64,000 nt of DNA from Doris montereyensis (taxonomy: Eukaryota; Mollusca; Gastropoda; Nudibranchia; Dorididae): NCBI GenBank assembly GCA_037039925.1, contig JAXRKP010000814.1:81001-145000 (forward strand), read 5' to 3'. Of the stretch, positions 14,076 through 26,099 are shown piece by piece. The notes under the pieces are model-generated. The model was given only the letters and a program-made list of their open reading frames with translations, had not been told where the DNA came from and ran no database searches. Each line of letters begins with the position of its first letter. Position 1 is the stretch's first letter. Position numbers and translations under genes: made by a program.

Positions 14076-14374
14076 AAAGTAAATTTTGACCCTGAGGTCG
14101 CTGTTTTTGGGTTGTTTTTTTTCCTCTCTCTCAATAGTAACGCCATTTCAATGTCGCCACGCCATGTGTGTAGATGTATGCATCTTACCACTTTCCCCGA
14201 CCCTACTACGCAAAGAAAAGGGGGAGAGGGGGAGCATACTTACTTTACTACATACTGTATGGACAACAACAACAACAACAACAACAACAACGCAAATTGA
14301 GAAACACCATGGAAAAAACAAACAAAGACAAAAAAATACAAAGAATATAAATGATGTACTACAACTATCCAGTT

Positions 14375-15170
14375 TGCATTTGTATTTTCATTGTTTGGTT
14401 TGTATTTGTGTTTTCATTGTTTGGTTTGTAGTATTTTCATTGTTTGGTTTGTATTTGTGTTTTCATTGTTTGGTTTGTATTTGTATTTTCATTGTTTGGT
14501 TTGTATTTGTATTCCATTTCCATCATTGCTGTACCTTTTCCTATTAACTTATCCTCTTTTCCATTTTTATTTTCATTGTTTGGTTTGAGATTTGTGTTTT
14601 CATTGTTTGGTTCGACCTTTCAATTTTTATTGTTTGGTTTGTATTTGTATTTTCATTGTTTGGAAACATTTGTTTTTCATTGTTTGGTTTGTAGCAAAAT
14701 TTTCATTGTTTGGTTTGTATTTGTCCAGGTATTGTTGGTTTGACATTTAGTTCCCACTGGGGACGGACGATGTTTTCATTGTTTAGTTTGTATTTGTGTT
14801 TTCATTGTTTGGTTTTGTATTTGTATTTTTATTGTTTGGTTTGTATTTGTATTTTCATTGTTTAAAATTGTATTTGTGTTTTCAGAGTTTACCTTAGTAT
14901 TTGGAATTTTCATAAGTTTGGCTTCAAATTGTGTTTTCATTGTTTGTATGTGTGTTTGGTTTGTGTTTGTGTTTTCATTGACATTCATTCATTCATTCAT
15001 TCAGCGATTGTTTGGTTTTATTTCTTGGATTCTTTATTTATCCTGGTTTGAATTTGTAATTTGATTGTTTGGTTTCAATTTGTATTTTCATTGTTTGGTT
15101 TGTATTTGGTATTCCATTTCATTGTTTGGTTTGTATCCATCTATTTTCATTGTTTGGTTTGACTCCAGTC
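14375..15170. repeat. 26-bp minisatellite
   Basis: Unit ATTGTTTGGTTTGTATTTGT plus ATTTTC (or GTTTTC), about 28 imperfect copies. FIVWFVFVFS-type frames are by-products. Confidence 0.92.
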
Positions 15171-15174
15171 TATT

Positions 15175-15480
15175 TTCTTGTTTGTTTGTATTTGACTCCC
15201 CAGTCTCTTTTCTTATTGACCTTGACTCCAGTCTCTTTTTCTGATGACCTTGACTCCAGTCTCTTTCTTGTCGACCTTGACTCCAGTCTCTTTTCTTGTT
15301 GACCTTGACTCCAGTCTCTTTTCTTGTCGACCTTGACTCCAGTAGACTCTTTTCTTGTTGACCTTGACTCCAGTCTCTTTTCTTGTCGACCTCTGACTCC
15401 AGTCTCTTTTCTTATTGACAACTGACCCCAGTCTCTTTGCTTGTAATTGACCTTGACTCACAAACACTCTTTTCTTATTG
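15175..15480. repeat. 28-bp minisatellite
   Basis: Unit GACCTTGACTCCAGTCTCTT plus TTCTTGTT, about 10 copies, with degenerate single units continuing to about 15,790. Confidence 0.92.
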
Positions 15481-15799
15481 TTTGACTCCAGTCTCTTTTA
15501 TTCATTCAGGGATTAATGGTTATTTCCCAGATTCTTTTTTATCCTTGAACCAATTTGACTCCAGCCAATTGTGTTTTCTTGTTGTTATGGTTTGTACCGA
15601 TATTCCATTTCAATCATTCATTATGTTTTTTCTTGATTGACCTTAATGTTGTCAGCTTTTGTTTTTGACAAACTCCGCTGATCTTATTGACCTTGATTTT
15701 AATCTTATTTTGACTCCAGTCTCTTTATCTTATTGACCGTCAGTCTTAAATTACCTTTCAGTTGTTTCTTATTGAACTTGACTCCAGTATCGTTGAGAT

Positions 15800-17125
15800 T
15801 GACTTAATAAGTCTAATTTGTATTGATGATCCAGTCTTCTTTTCAATTGTATGAATAGAGTTTTTGTATGTTTGACTGAAATGTTGTATGAATACAAAGA
15901 CCAAGGATGATTTGATACATGTCAATGTTATTGCATGTATCGTATTAAATTTTAATTGGTAATATCCTAGTCCCTTGTTTGAGGTGATGTAGGGCAGCAA
16001 TTCAATGACATCTCCTTCATCAATATCTAATTAACTTCCTTTGTTTGGTAACCTTTGCGGACCCACCCACACTGACAGTACTGACACTCTTTAATCTTTT
16101 ATCTTTAATCTTTATCTTTTACCTTTTATCTTTTACCATAGTCATTGTTTCTCATTAAACTCCTCATTAGATCCGTTGAGATTTACTTCACTTTATTCTA
16201 ATTTCTATCGACGATTCGCTTCTTCGTTCAATTGTATCAATAGAGTTTTTAACTCCCTGACTGAAATGTTCAGTAATACAAACTTGAATGATACTATTGA
16301 TACATGTATAATGTTAATTGGTATCCTGTGCCATTGTTATTACAGTGAGGTATAACGTTGCTTTTTTAAAGAATTTTTCAAAAATTTTTACCTAGGACCA
16401 AATGAATTATTTTTACCTAGGACCAAAGGTGCTGATTATCAAATAGACAATTGTGTCACGTGATTTAGTTTATAGCTAAAATTTAAAAAAAATTGTCATG
16501 TGAATGTAATATAAGATTTTGGGACGTAAAATTAAAAGAAGATTAGTTTTAGTTTACTGATTTTCCACGTCGTATTAGTATAATAAATAGAAATTTTTAA
16601 AACTTTTCTCAGATTAAGAAAACAACTTGACATTGTACTACAAAAAGGCTGAGTATTAAAACATAAAATCATATCAATATATTGTACTTGTAAAAGAATA
16701 AATACTCAATTTGACAGTCGATGAACCTAAAACAACGCAAACACGAAAACTTTCATGACATTAAAAATGTCCTTACGCAATATGATTCCTACCGCTGATC
16801 GAGTGTCTTGCTATGTTACGTAGTTGTTGACAATCGCGTTCTTCTGCACTCCTCGATCCCTGGTCACTCTCCTTACCGGGTTGTTTACGTGCTTTGTCTT
16901 CACCCATCTTGCAATTCAATCTAGAATTTAGAATCTTGTCCCTTTGTTATTAATCATTAATTCTATATCTTCCTCTAGATCTTGTCCCATCGATTTTCCC
17001 AGTGGTAACCAACTGTTCTATTTTCTTCTCATTACACATCCAAAAAAGTTGCCTGCCCTTTCTTTGTTTTTTATTGAGGAGAGTTTCTACTTCTACGTGT
17101 TTGTCTGTTCGAGAATATTTTCTTT
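15800..17125. other. AT-rich spacer, nothing recognised
   Basis: AT-rich. A segment at about 15,790-15,985 is partly repeated at about 16,165-16,350 (TTGAGATT-ACTT, then ATT-GAC-GATYC, then TTCAATTGTAT-AATAGAGTTTTT), a diverged duplication. No gene seen. Confidence 0.45.
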
Positions 17126-17139
17126 TGTCCATAAGAAGA

Positions 17140-17640
17140 CGTGAACATTTCTTTCTTTGTCACAAGACATGAAAGTTACTTTCTTTGTCCACAAGACATG
17201 AAGCATTTCTTTCTTTGTCCACAAGACATGAAGTATTTCTTCTTTGTCTACAAGACATGAAGCATTTTTTCTTTGTCCACAAGAATAATTTTTTTCATGA
17301 AGCATTTCTTTGTTTTGTCTACAAGAAGAACATTTCTTTCTTTGTGAAGCATTTCTTTCTTTGTCCACGAGACAAGACATGAAGCATTTCTTTCTTTGTC
17401 CACAAGACATGAAGCATTTCTTTCTTTTTGTCTACAAGACATGAAGCATTTCTTTCTTTGTCCACAAGACATGAAGCATTTCTTTCTTTGTCCACAAGAC
17501 ATGAAGCATTTCTTTCTTTGTCCACAAGACATGAAGCATTTTATTCTTTGTCCACAAGACATGAAGCATTTCTTTGTCCACAAGACAGGAAGCATTTCGA
17601 TGACCACGACGTTTTCTCACAAGTGAAGCATTTCTTTTTT
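17140..17640. repeat. 30-bp minisatellite
   Basis: Unit TTTCTTTCTTTGTCCACAAG plus ACATGAAGCA, about 15 copies. The period is a multiple of three, so both strands show open repeat frames (HEAFLSLSTR on plus, MDKERNASCLV on minus). No start context or domain. Confidence 0.93.
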
Positions 17641-17919
17641 GAAGACATCTCGTTGCGTATTGATCACGAACAACTGTATCCTGTATCATTTCGTTTGGGG
17701 TCCATGCTTTACATTTACACCCATACAAAAGGATGACCACGAGTAACAAAGAATTGAAAATATTATTTTCCTCGTTTGTATAGAAAGATTTATACTTGTT
17801 TGTCAGAATGTGCTTCATTTTGTAAAAACTGAATTAATTTATAAAACTCAACAATGGAAAGTTTGTTTTTATTGCAATGGCTAGACGTATATGTTTCTGT
17901 ATTGGGTGTCCTAAGCTTC

Positions 17920-18900
17920 CCCAACAATGAAAAAAACCAAACTGAATGTACGTATGTGGAAGCTCAAATCAGTAAATGTATCAATGCTTTCATTAGCCGA
18001 TGATTTAGTTCTGTTTGGAAAATCAGAAAGTGACCTTCAGTGGAATATCAACATTATGAACAATGAACTAAATAAAAGAGGAATAAGAGTAAATGCAAAG
18101 AAAACCAAAACAATGCTAGTAACTAGGGACGCTCCAACAAAAAAATCCTAAATTGGGCAGGAGAATTTAGAACAAGTTCACAGCTGAATTACCTAGGGGT
18201 AATGATTAACTCAAAGGGAAAACTAAGAGAAGAAATCAGCCAGAGAATCCAAAAGGTAAGTGCAATATATAACCATCTAGGAAAAACATGTGTAGGTAAA
18301 CAAGAATTGTCAACAAAAAACCAAAATGGCAGTATACAACACAGTTTATTATCCTACTCTCCTCTATGGCAACAAAATCTGGACCTTAGACAGTAGAGAA
18401 TACAGTAGAGTACAGGCAGCTGAAATGAAATATCCTAGAATAGTAGTAGGGACAACTAAAAGAGACACAATCAGAAACACAACAATAAGAGATCAAACCA
18501 AAGCAGGTGGAATAAAACGTAAGATAGAAATCAATCAATTGAGATGGTTTGGGCATGTAAACAGAATGAATGACAATAGAATAGCTAAAATAATTCTTTG
18601 CTTCAATGCCTCTTTTATATCTTCTTCCCACTTTTCGAGGTCTGCCTTTTGGTCTTTTACTTTGGGCTTAAGCATTGTATACAGTTCTTCGTTCTTCGTA
18701 TACAGTGCTAAAGCCCAAGGTAAAAGACCAAAAGGCAGACCTCGGAAAAAGTAGGAAGAAAATATAAAAGAGACATTGAAACACGGAATTATTTTAATAG
18801 AAATTTAACTTTCACGGAAGGAAACAGAAAACGTCAGGACAGGGCATCCAGGAGAAAGATCATGTCGGCATCTGAACCCATACACCGAAAGGTAGAATGG
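17920..18900 (+). pseudogene. Broken non-LTR retrotransposon reverse transcriptase fragment
   Basis: The plus strand encodes, across three frames, parts of a LINE-type reverse transcriptase: LADDLVLFGKSESDLQ (a degenerate YADD catalytic box), then KTKTMLVTRD, then YPTLLYGNKIWTLDSREYSR, AAEMKYPRIVVGTTKRDTIR and LRWFGHVNRMNDNRIAK, then KRPKGRPRKK. This order is typical of the C-terminal half of RTE/Jockey-like ORF2. It lacks the endonuclease and fingers, has frame breaks near 18,150 and 18,320, and is interrupted by an inverted fold-back at 18,602-18,780. Confidence 0.85.
18602..18780. repeat. Fold-back inverted duplication inside the RT fragment
   Basis: The left arm from TTCAATGCCTCTTTTATATC to CTTTGGGCTTAAGCATTGTA is the imperfect reverse complement of the right arm ending AAAGAGACATTGAA. 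Arms are about 80 bp with a loop of about 15 bases. The right arm is the native RT 3' coding sequence (GKRPKGRPRKK), so the left arm is its inverted copy. Confidence 0.88.
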
Positions 18901-18904
18901 GTAC

Positions 18905-20165
18905 TGATGATAAAAAAAGAAAAGAAAGGGGTGTGTCTTAAGTTTGAACAAAGTACGGCGGTGTTCAGGCTCTTAATTTGTAAGTTTTTATTTTATAAAG
19001 CGGTCTCGAACTGTTCATCTGTCGGGGACATAACGACCCAGTAAGGCAAAGGATTCCAGTCAGTGATAGATAGTTCGTGATACGAATGAGTACTTGTAGT
19101 TGTAGCTGCTAGTGTTGTACGTTGTATATCTTATTATAGCCATTTGGTTTTGATGTCTCTGCGGTTGTTTGTGTTGTACTGTAATTGTAAGTGAAGAGGT
19201 TGATTGGGACGGCAACTTTCTCATATGAATTATTTTGTGGAGGAAATTTAGTCGCCATGTCTTTCCTTCGTTCTTTCCAGGTTTTCCAATTTAGGCGTTG
19301 TTGTATCACGTTGCTGTCTCTGGTCGTAATCGTTGCAGGCAAATCTTGCTGCTCATCTTTGCATTCTGTCCAGTTTATTGCCGTCACTTTGAAGGTGAAG
19401 GTCCCATGAGACGCATCCGTATTCGAAGATGGGGGGGGCAAGGGAGGCATAGGGCTGTTGTTTGAAATCTATTAGGCATTTTTAAAGGTTTCTTTCTTAT
19501 TATGCCAAGGATGGAATTTGCTCTGTTATATATTATATATTTTGTTGACCTGTTTTGACCCCTTGAGATCATCGAAAATGTGGATATCTAAGTATAGATT
19601 GTCATTCACTTTTTCTAACGTGTGGTTGTCGAAGGAATAGTGGTACGGTAGTGTGATGGAAGTCTATTTCGATGGATTGACATTATATACATGTATATAA
19701 CATTTAATTCCGTTGAATTTCATACCCCAATCGCCTGCCACTGCCCAGTTTGGCAGGGATGTCAAATCATGCGTGGAAGTGTATGAAAAACTTTGTGTGA
19801 ACAAAATAAATTTCGATGACGTCTGCATCTCCTCAGCCTGTCCTGAGTGAGACCCAAAAAATATGTGAAAGTGAAAGCAAGATTTGAAAATTCAACCACT
19901 TTCCAAATGCAATATATAGGTTTTTTTTTTGGTCATTGCATAATCCGTTGGGTTTTGGGTTTTGTTTTGTTCCTTTGGGAGGTGAACATGGGAAATTGTT
20001 TTTTAATACATCTACATTGCTTTGTTTTTTGCTTATCTTTAGTTTGAAATGGAAAGTATTACTATTACAGTTGACAATATTCAAATAAATTAAAGATTTT
20101 GTTTTTCTTCTGGTTTTGTTGTCTTGAAATATACACAGACATCGATTAATAACATCACGTAGTGT
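18905..20165. other. Spacer, nothing recognised
   Basis: Mixed-composition sequence. Several frames of 60-110 codons occur but none has a recognisable domain or repeat-independent support. Confidence 0.4.
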
Positions 20166-20174
20166 TTAAAAAAA

Positions 20175-20465
20175 ATTTGATTTGATTTTGATTTACTTGT
20201 GTCCGCAACTAAGGTGATCTCGGGTCTTTGGTAGGGTTTTTAATTTTTTTAAATTTTGCTCGGCCTGCCTGCCCTGTAAACAGCCAGGGGATCTTTAACG
20301 TGAACAGTGTTGTTATCTGCTTACGAGAACTCCTTTTTATTCTCCGTCTCCGATGGGACTAGGTGTCCTCCACCTTCCTGGACCAGGGCTAAAAAAAAAC
20401 CTTGAGAAAAGGGCTCAAACCCACTACCTTTTGGTTGAGAGGTCGACACCTTGTCTCTGGAAAGA
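20175..20465 (-). mobile_element. SINE-A copy, antisense
   Basis: Read on the minus strand, the tRNA-like head CCAGAGACAAGGTGTCGACC and B box GGGTTTGAGCCC lead into the body (CAGTCC/CCATCGGAGACGGAG, GTTAAAGATCCC) and end in the TCACCTTAGTTGYGGA-AAATCAAAT tail. At least eight related copies are in the window. Confidence 0.82.
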
Positions 20466-20583
20466 GATGTAGTGGGGAAAGAGTACGGGATGAAATTCAC
20501 GATAAGCCAAGTACTGCTTTATGAATGAGGCGAGAGATGAAATCAGTGGCCATCTTGATATCCCCTTGAGCTTGGGGAAGAAG

Positions 20584-20925
20584 ATTTTGATTTGATTTAC
20601 CCACATCCACAACGAAGGTGCTCTCACTCAGGGTTTTTGATTGATTTTTAATCTTGTCCGGACGGCCCTGTAAACAGCCAAGGATCTTGAACGTTCACAT
20701 GGTGTTGTGATCTGCACAAGGGACCTCCTTTTTCATCGTCCATCTCTGATGGGACTAGCTGTCGATCCACCTACCTGGATCAGGGGGGTGGGGGTGGAGG
20801 GGGTAGGTTTTACTCGAAAAAAAAAAGAAGAAGACAATTTTTCAACAATTGGCGGGGCTTGAAGCCTTTACCTTTAGGGTCGAGAGGTTGAGACCTTGCA
20901 TCTGGACTTCCCAAGTCCCCTGGGG
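20584..20925 (-). mobile_element. SINE-A copy, antisense
   Basis: A second copy just downstream, same orientation. Tail near 20,584-20,640, body near 20,660-20,790 and tRNA-like head ending at the CCCAAGTCCCC near 20,910. Confidence 0.8.
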
Positions 20926-21234
20926 AAGAGGAGAAGAAAAATCACACCTTTCTAGCTAGACCCGGTGAGCAGGGAAGTCGGATGCTCCTAGCATTAGCAT
21001 TGTGATCAGACGCGTTGCCATGGTGATGCAGCCATGAGTTGTCGTGCACTGAGCCAAGCAAACACCGCAGGGTCTCTGTCACTAGTGTCACCATTAGTGG
21101 TAGACGTGCTGGTTACTCGTATGATAAGAACTCACAGTAGACAGTGTGATCTTTTTTAATTCTTTTTTACGCTGTAAAGCATTTGATTATAACTGTTTTA
21201 TCCTATTATATACGCGCATTATATATCATTATTA

Positions 21235-23290
21235 TTATGTTGTTCTGCTGCCATTGTAAAGCGCTTAGATTTTGTTTCTCTACTGGGTAAAGCGCTTAGA
21301 TTATGTTTCTCTACTGGATAAAGCGCTTAGATTCTGTTTCTCTACTGGGTAAAGCGCTTAGATATTGTTTCTCTACTGGGTAAAGCGCTTAGATTCTGTT
21401 TCTCTACTTGGTAAAGTGCTTAGAGTCTGTTTCTCTACTGATAAAACGCTTAGATTTTGTTTCTCTACTTGGTAAAGTGCTTAGAGTCTGTTTCTCTACT
21501 TGGTAAAGTGCTTAGAGTCTGTTTCTCTACTGAGTTAAACACTTAGTTTGTTTCTCTACTTGGTAAAGTGCTTAGAGGTACTGGGTAAACGCTTAGAGTC
21601 TGTTTCTCTACTGGGTAAAGTGCTTAGAGTCTGTTTCCCACTGGGTAAAGTGCTTAGAGTCTGTTTCCCACTGGGTAAAGTGCTTAGAGTCTGTTTCCCA
21701 CTGGGTAAAGTGCTTAGAGTCTCCCACTGGGTAAACTCTTAGTCTGTTTCCCACTGGGTAAAGTGCTTAGAGTCTGTTTCCCACTGGGTAAAGTGCTTAG
21801 AGTCTGTTTCCCACTGGGTAAAGTGCTTAGAGTCTAAAACTCTTAGAGTCTGTTTCTCTACTGGGTAAAGTGCTTAAAGTCTGATCCTCCTGGGTAAAGT
21901 GCTTAGACTAAAACTCTTAGAGTCTGTTTCTCTACTGGGTAAAGTGCTTAGACTAAAGTGTTAGAGTCTGTTTTTCTGCTTAGACTAGAGTCTGTTTTTC
22001 TACTGGGTAAAGTGCTTAGACTAAGTTAGAGTCTGTTTCCTTCTGGGTAAAGTGCTTAGAGTCTGTTTTAGAGTCTGTTTCCTACTGGGTAAAGTGCTTA
22101 GACTAAGTTAGAGTCTGTTTCCTACTGGGTAAAGTGCTTAGACTAAGTTAGAGTCTGTTTCCTACTGGGTAAAGTGCTTAGTCTGACTAAAAAGTTAGAG
22201 TCTGTTTCCTACTGGGTAAAGTGCTTAGAGTCTGTTTCCTACTGGGTAAAGTGCTTAGAGTCTAAAACTCTTAGAGTCTGTTTCCTACTGGGTAAAGTGC
22301 TTAGAGTCTGTTTCCACTGGGTAAAGTCTAGAGTTTTTAGAGTCTGTTTTCTACTGGGTAAAGTGCTTAGAGTCTGTTTCCCACTGAGTAAAGCTTAGAG
22401 TCTGTTTCCTACTGGCAAAATGCTTAGAGTCTGTTTCCTACTGGGTAAAGTGCTTAGAGTCTGTTTCCTACTGTAAAGTGTAAAATGCTTAGAGTCTGTT
22501 TCCTACTGGGTAAAGATGCTTAGAGTCTGTTTCCTACTGGGTAAAATAGCTTAGAGTCTGTTTCCTACTGGGTAAAATGCTTAGAGTCTGTTTCCTACTG
22601 GGTAAAATGCTTAGAGTCTGTTTCCTACTGGGTAAAATGCTTAGAGTCTGTTTCCTACTGGGTAAAATGCTTAGAGTCTGTTTCCTACTGGGTAAAATGC
22701 TTAGAGTCTGTTTCCTACTGGGTAAAATGCTTAGAGTCTGTTTCCTACTGGGTAAAATGCTTAGAGTCTGTTTCATTATGTAAAATGCTGTGAGTCTGTT
22801 TCCTACTGGGTAAAATGTTTTAGAGTCTGTTTCCTACTGGGTAAAATGCTTAGAGTCTGTTTCCTACTGGGTAAAATGCTTAGAGTCTGTTTCCTACTGT
22901 ATGTAAAATGCTTAGAGTCTGTTTCCTACTGGGTAAAATGCTTAGAGTCTGTTTCCTACTGGGTGAAAATGTGTTAAAGTCTGTTTCCTACTGGGTAAAA
23001 TGCTTAGAGTCTGTTTCCTACTGTAAAAATGTATGTAAATACTGGGTAAAATGCTTAGAGTCTGTTTCCTACTGGAAAATGTAAATGTATGTACTGGAGT
23101 CATGTATAATTTTCCTATTGGGAAAAATGCTGAGTAAGTCTGTTTCCCTACTGGAAAAAATGCTTAGAGTCTGTTTCCTACTGGGTAAAATGCTTAGAGT
23201 CTGTTTCCTACTGGGTAAAATTTTTAGAGTCTGCATTTCCTACTGGGTAAAATGCTAAGAGTCTGTTTCCTACTGGGGAAAGTAAGCATA
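21235..23290. repeat. 30-bp minisatellite derived from a SINE-tail-like sequence
   Basis: Unit TAAAGTGCTTAGAGTCTGTT plus TCCTACTGGG, about 65 copies. The 5' edge reads TGTAAAGCGCTTAGATTTTG and the 3' edge runs into AAGTGCCATTTATTATTATT. GTAAAGCGCTT and an ATT tail are typical of the 3' end of many animal SINE/LINE tails. The left part has AAAGCGCTTAGAT with CTCTACTGGG; the middle has AAAGTGCTTAGAGTC; the right has AAAATGCTTAGAGTC, so variants spread locally. Confidence 0.93.
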
Positions 23291-23454
23291 TGTAAGTGCC
23301 ATTTATTATTATTATCATTATGAAAAATTGTGAGGAACCATTATTTACTATCTTCTTTTAAGAGGTTTTTTGTTGTTCTTCTTATATCTTCGAACAGATA
23401 TTTTATAAATATTGCATATTTTTTTTTATTTGCTTGCATACATGTATAAAAATG

Positions 23455-23760
23455 AATATATGTATGTATGTATGTATGTAAGTATGTATGCATGTATGTA
23501 TGTAGTATGTATTGTGTGTAAGCATGTATGTATGTGTGCATGTCTGTAAATATGTATGTATAAAAAATGTGTATGTATGTGAAAATGTGTTTCAATGTGA
23601 AAATGTGTGTATGTATGTATAAATGTGTGTGTATAAAAATGTGTGTATGTATATGTAGTATGTAGAATGTAGTATTATGTATATATGTGCGTATGTACGT
23701 TTGCAGGCAGGTATAATATGTATGTAGGTATAATAGGTATGTATGTATACATGTATAATT
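23455..23760. repeat. (TATG)n-rich microsatellite
   Basis: Imperfect TATG/TGTA tetranucleotides with GTGTGTA and AAAATGTG variants. The minus-strand HTYIHTHI frame is a by-product. Confidence 0.9.
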
Positions 23761-23799
23761 TTGTATTGGATAACATAGATAACTAGTTAAGTATATCAA

Positions 23800-23992
23800 T
23801 AATCTCTCCCTCTCTCCCTCCCTCCCCCCTCTCAGAACTATGTCTAATAATTACAATACTCTCCCTAATAATCTAATCTCTCTGTAATAATAATCTCTCT
23901 GTCTAATAATCTAATCTAATAATAATAATCTAATCTCTCTCTCTCTCTGCTCTCTCTCTCATGATCTCTCAGACTCTCTCTCTCTCTCTCCA
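23800..23992. repeat. CTCTC / TAATAATCT mixed microsatellite
   Basis: CTCTCT runs interleaved with AATAATCTAATCTC units. Confidence 0.85.
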
Positions 23993-24669
23993 CCATCAGG
24001 ATATCTTCTCAATTGATATATATATCACAATGAACATATACAACAAGAAGACACCATGTCAACAACACAAGCAACATTTCACAGAGAGGTTGATATTATG
24101 GTTGAAAAAGAAAACACATACGAATATTAGTCTTGCTTTGTATCATTTTAATGCATTTATAATTGTGTTTTTCAAGTGAAATAATAGGTAAATTGGAGCA
24201 ATATTTTCATCACTGATCGAAAAAATTTAAAAAAGGAAAAAACCCCCAAAAAACAAAAACAAAAAACCCAAAAAACAAGAACAAATGGTAACGAACAACA
24301 ACATTGCAATAAAAAAGAACACCATTCCGACCAAGATCATCATACACATACATACACAATAAAAGGAAAAAAGCCAACAACCCCACCTTTAAGGGACAGA
24401 CTCCTCCCCCTCCCCAATACAAAAGACAAGCCAAAAGAAGGGAGGTGGGGGAGAAAATGAAATAGAGGGGGAGAGAAAAAATGAAATCATCAAAACAGAA
24501 AATGTAAGTTTCAAGGTCATTACAAAACGGATCACTGAAACGCAGGCACCTTGTTGATCCAATACCAAATTATTAAATGTACAAAATCCTATAATGTAAT
24601 CTCCTCAGTGAGTCATTAGAAGTATATATTACACCACTGAGAGACTCTACATTATCACATCAGTCAGCT

Positions 24670-24886
24670 AATCATAAAATAAAAATAAAAATAATAATAA
24701 TACATGTAGTAATAATAATAATAAAAATAATAAATAATAATAATTATTATTATATAATAATAATAAAAAAAATAATAACAATAATAATGATAACAATAAT
24801 GATAATAAAAAAATAAAATAAAAACAATAATAATGATAATAATAATAATAATAATAATAAAAACAATAAAAACAATTTAAAATAAC

Positions 24887-24930
<44 letters not shown>

Positions 24931-24936
24931 GAATAA

Positions 24937-24971
<35 letters not shown>

Positions 24972-24975
24972 GATA
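24670..24975. repeat. (AAT)n microsatellite
   Basis: AATAAT runs with AAAATAAA and GATAACAATAAT interruptions. Confidence 0.93.
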
Positions 24976-25734
24976 AGAATAATAAGAGACAGGGAGAAAG
25001 AGTGGGTAGTAGAAACAGATGTCAGTGGAGACAATGAATTGGCAGGAACTTGTGAGTCATGATGAACAGACTAGTGAGACTACTCCTCCACCAACAGAGA
25101 TAGAGAGACACAGTGAAGGTGAGCAAGTGAGAAAGAGAGAAAGAGAGAAAGAGAGAGCTTCTAGCATACTTTCAACTGCCACATGTGAATGTCAGACCCC
25201 AAAAAGCCTACAGCAGAGAAATACAAGAGAATGGAAATGTGCCCCCATTGACTGAAAGACTCTAGGATAAGACCAGCAGTAAGCAACTCAATAAGAGAAA
25301 CACTAAAAAAAGTCATCATCACACACACTGATGGGGAAAGTGGGTTGGGGATGTCTTGACACAAAATAATAAGGAACAAAAGGGCAGGGGCGAGAAAAAA
25401 GAAAGAGAAAACAATCAGAACATAATTTGTTTGCTTCTTTGAAATGACCCCCGTCCACCATGGTGGTGATCTCAGACAAAAACAACAAAATGTGAGGAAA
25501 TAATTATGATAAAACTTAGACCAGGGCCACAAACAAAATGCTGCACTGTAAGTTTGAGGATGATAAAACAAAATAACGGGATTCATTTTGAATAACAAAG
25601 GTGGAATGAACGAAAACGCGGCTTCTGTGACTGTAAAAATATTCTTTTACCAACGACCTTCTTTCCCCCTCCCCTCGCCCTCCAAAAAAAAAGAAAGAAA
25701 AAAAAAGCACTAAAAACAACAACAAAAGTCCCCC

Positions 25735-26097
25735 AACACCAAACCCAACCCCCAACCCAACCACCAAACTCAACCCCTACCACCAAACCCAACCCCTACC
25801 ACCAAACCCAACCCCTACCACCAAACCCAACCCCGACCAACAAACCCAACCCCGACCACCAAACCCAACCCCCTACCACCAAACCCAACCCCTACCACCA
25901 AAACCAAACCCAAACCCAACACCAAACCCTACCACCAAACCCAGCCCTATCACCAAACCCCAACCCAACACCAAACCCTACCACCAAACCCAACCCTACC
26001 ACCAAACCCAACCCCCACCACCAAACCCAACCCCCCTACCACCAAAACCAAACCCAAACCCAACACCAAACCCTACCACCAACCCCAACCCAACCAC
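25735..26097. repeat. C-rich 19-bp minisatellite (G-quadruplex-prone complement)
   Basis: Unit ACCACCAAACCCAACCCCT with 12-13-base shortened forms (AAACCCAACACC), about 18 copies. The minus strand carries repeated GGGG-TT-GGG-TTTGG tracts. Confidence 0.92.
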
Positions 26098-26099
26098 CA

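Noticed and set aside
17093..17818. Cys/Lys-rich minus-strand frames (MDKERNASCLV repeats)
   Set aside because: They coincide exactly with the 30-bp minisatellite and change frame with unit indels.
25019..25255. Plus-strand frame of 78 codons beginning MSVETMNWQELV
   Set aside because: It looks somewhat protein-like at the start but runs into GA-rich repeat (RKREREKER) and has no domain or splice partner.
25735..26097. Interstitial telomere repeat
   Set aside because: AACCCT occurs only within longer 12-19-bp units; no run of the hexamer is seen.
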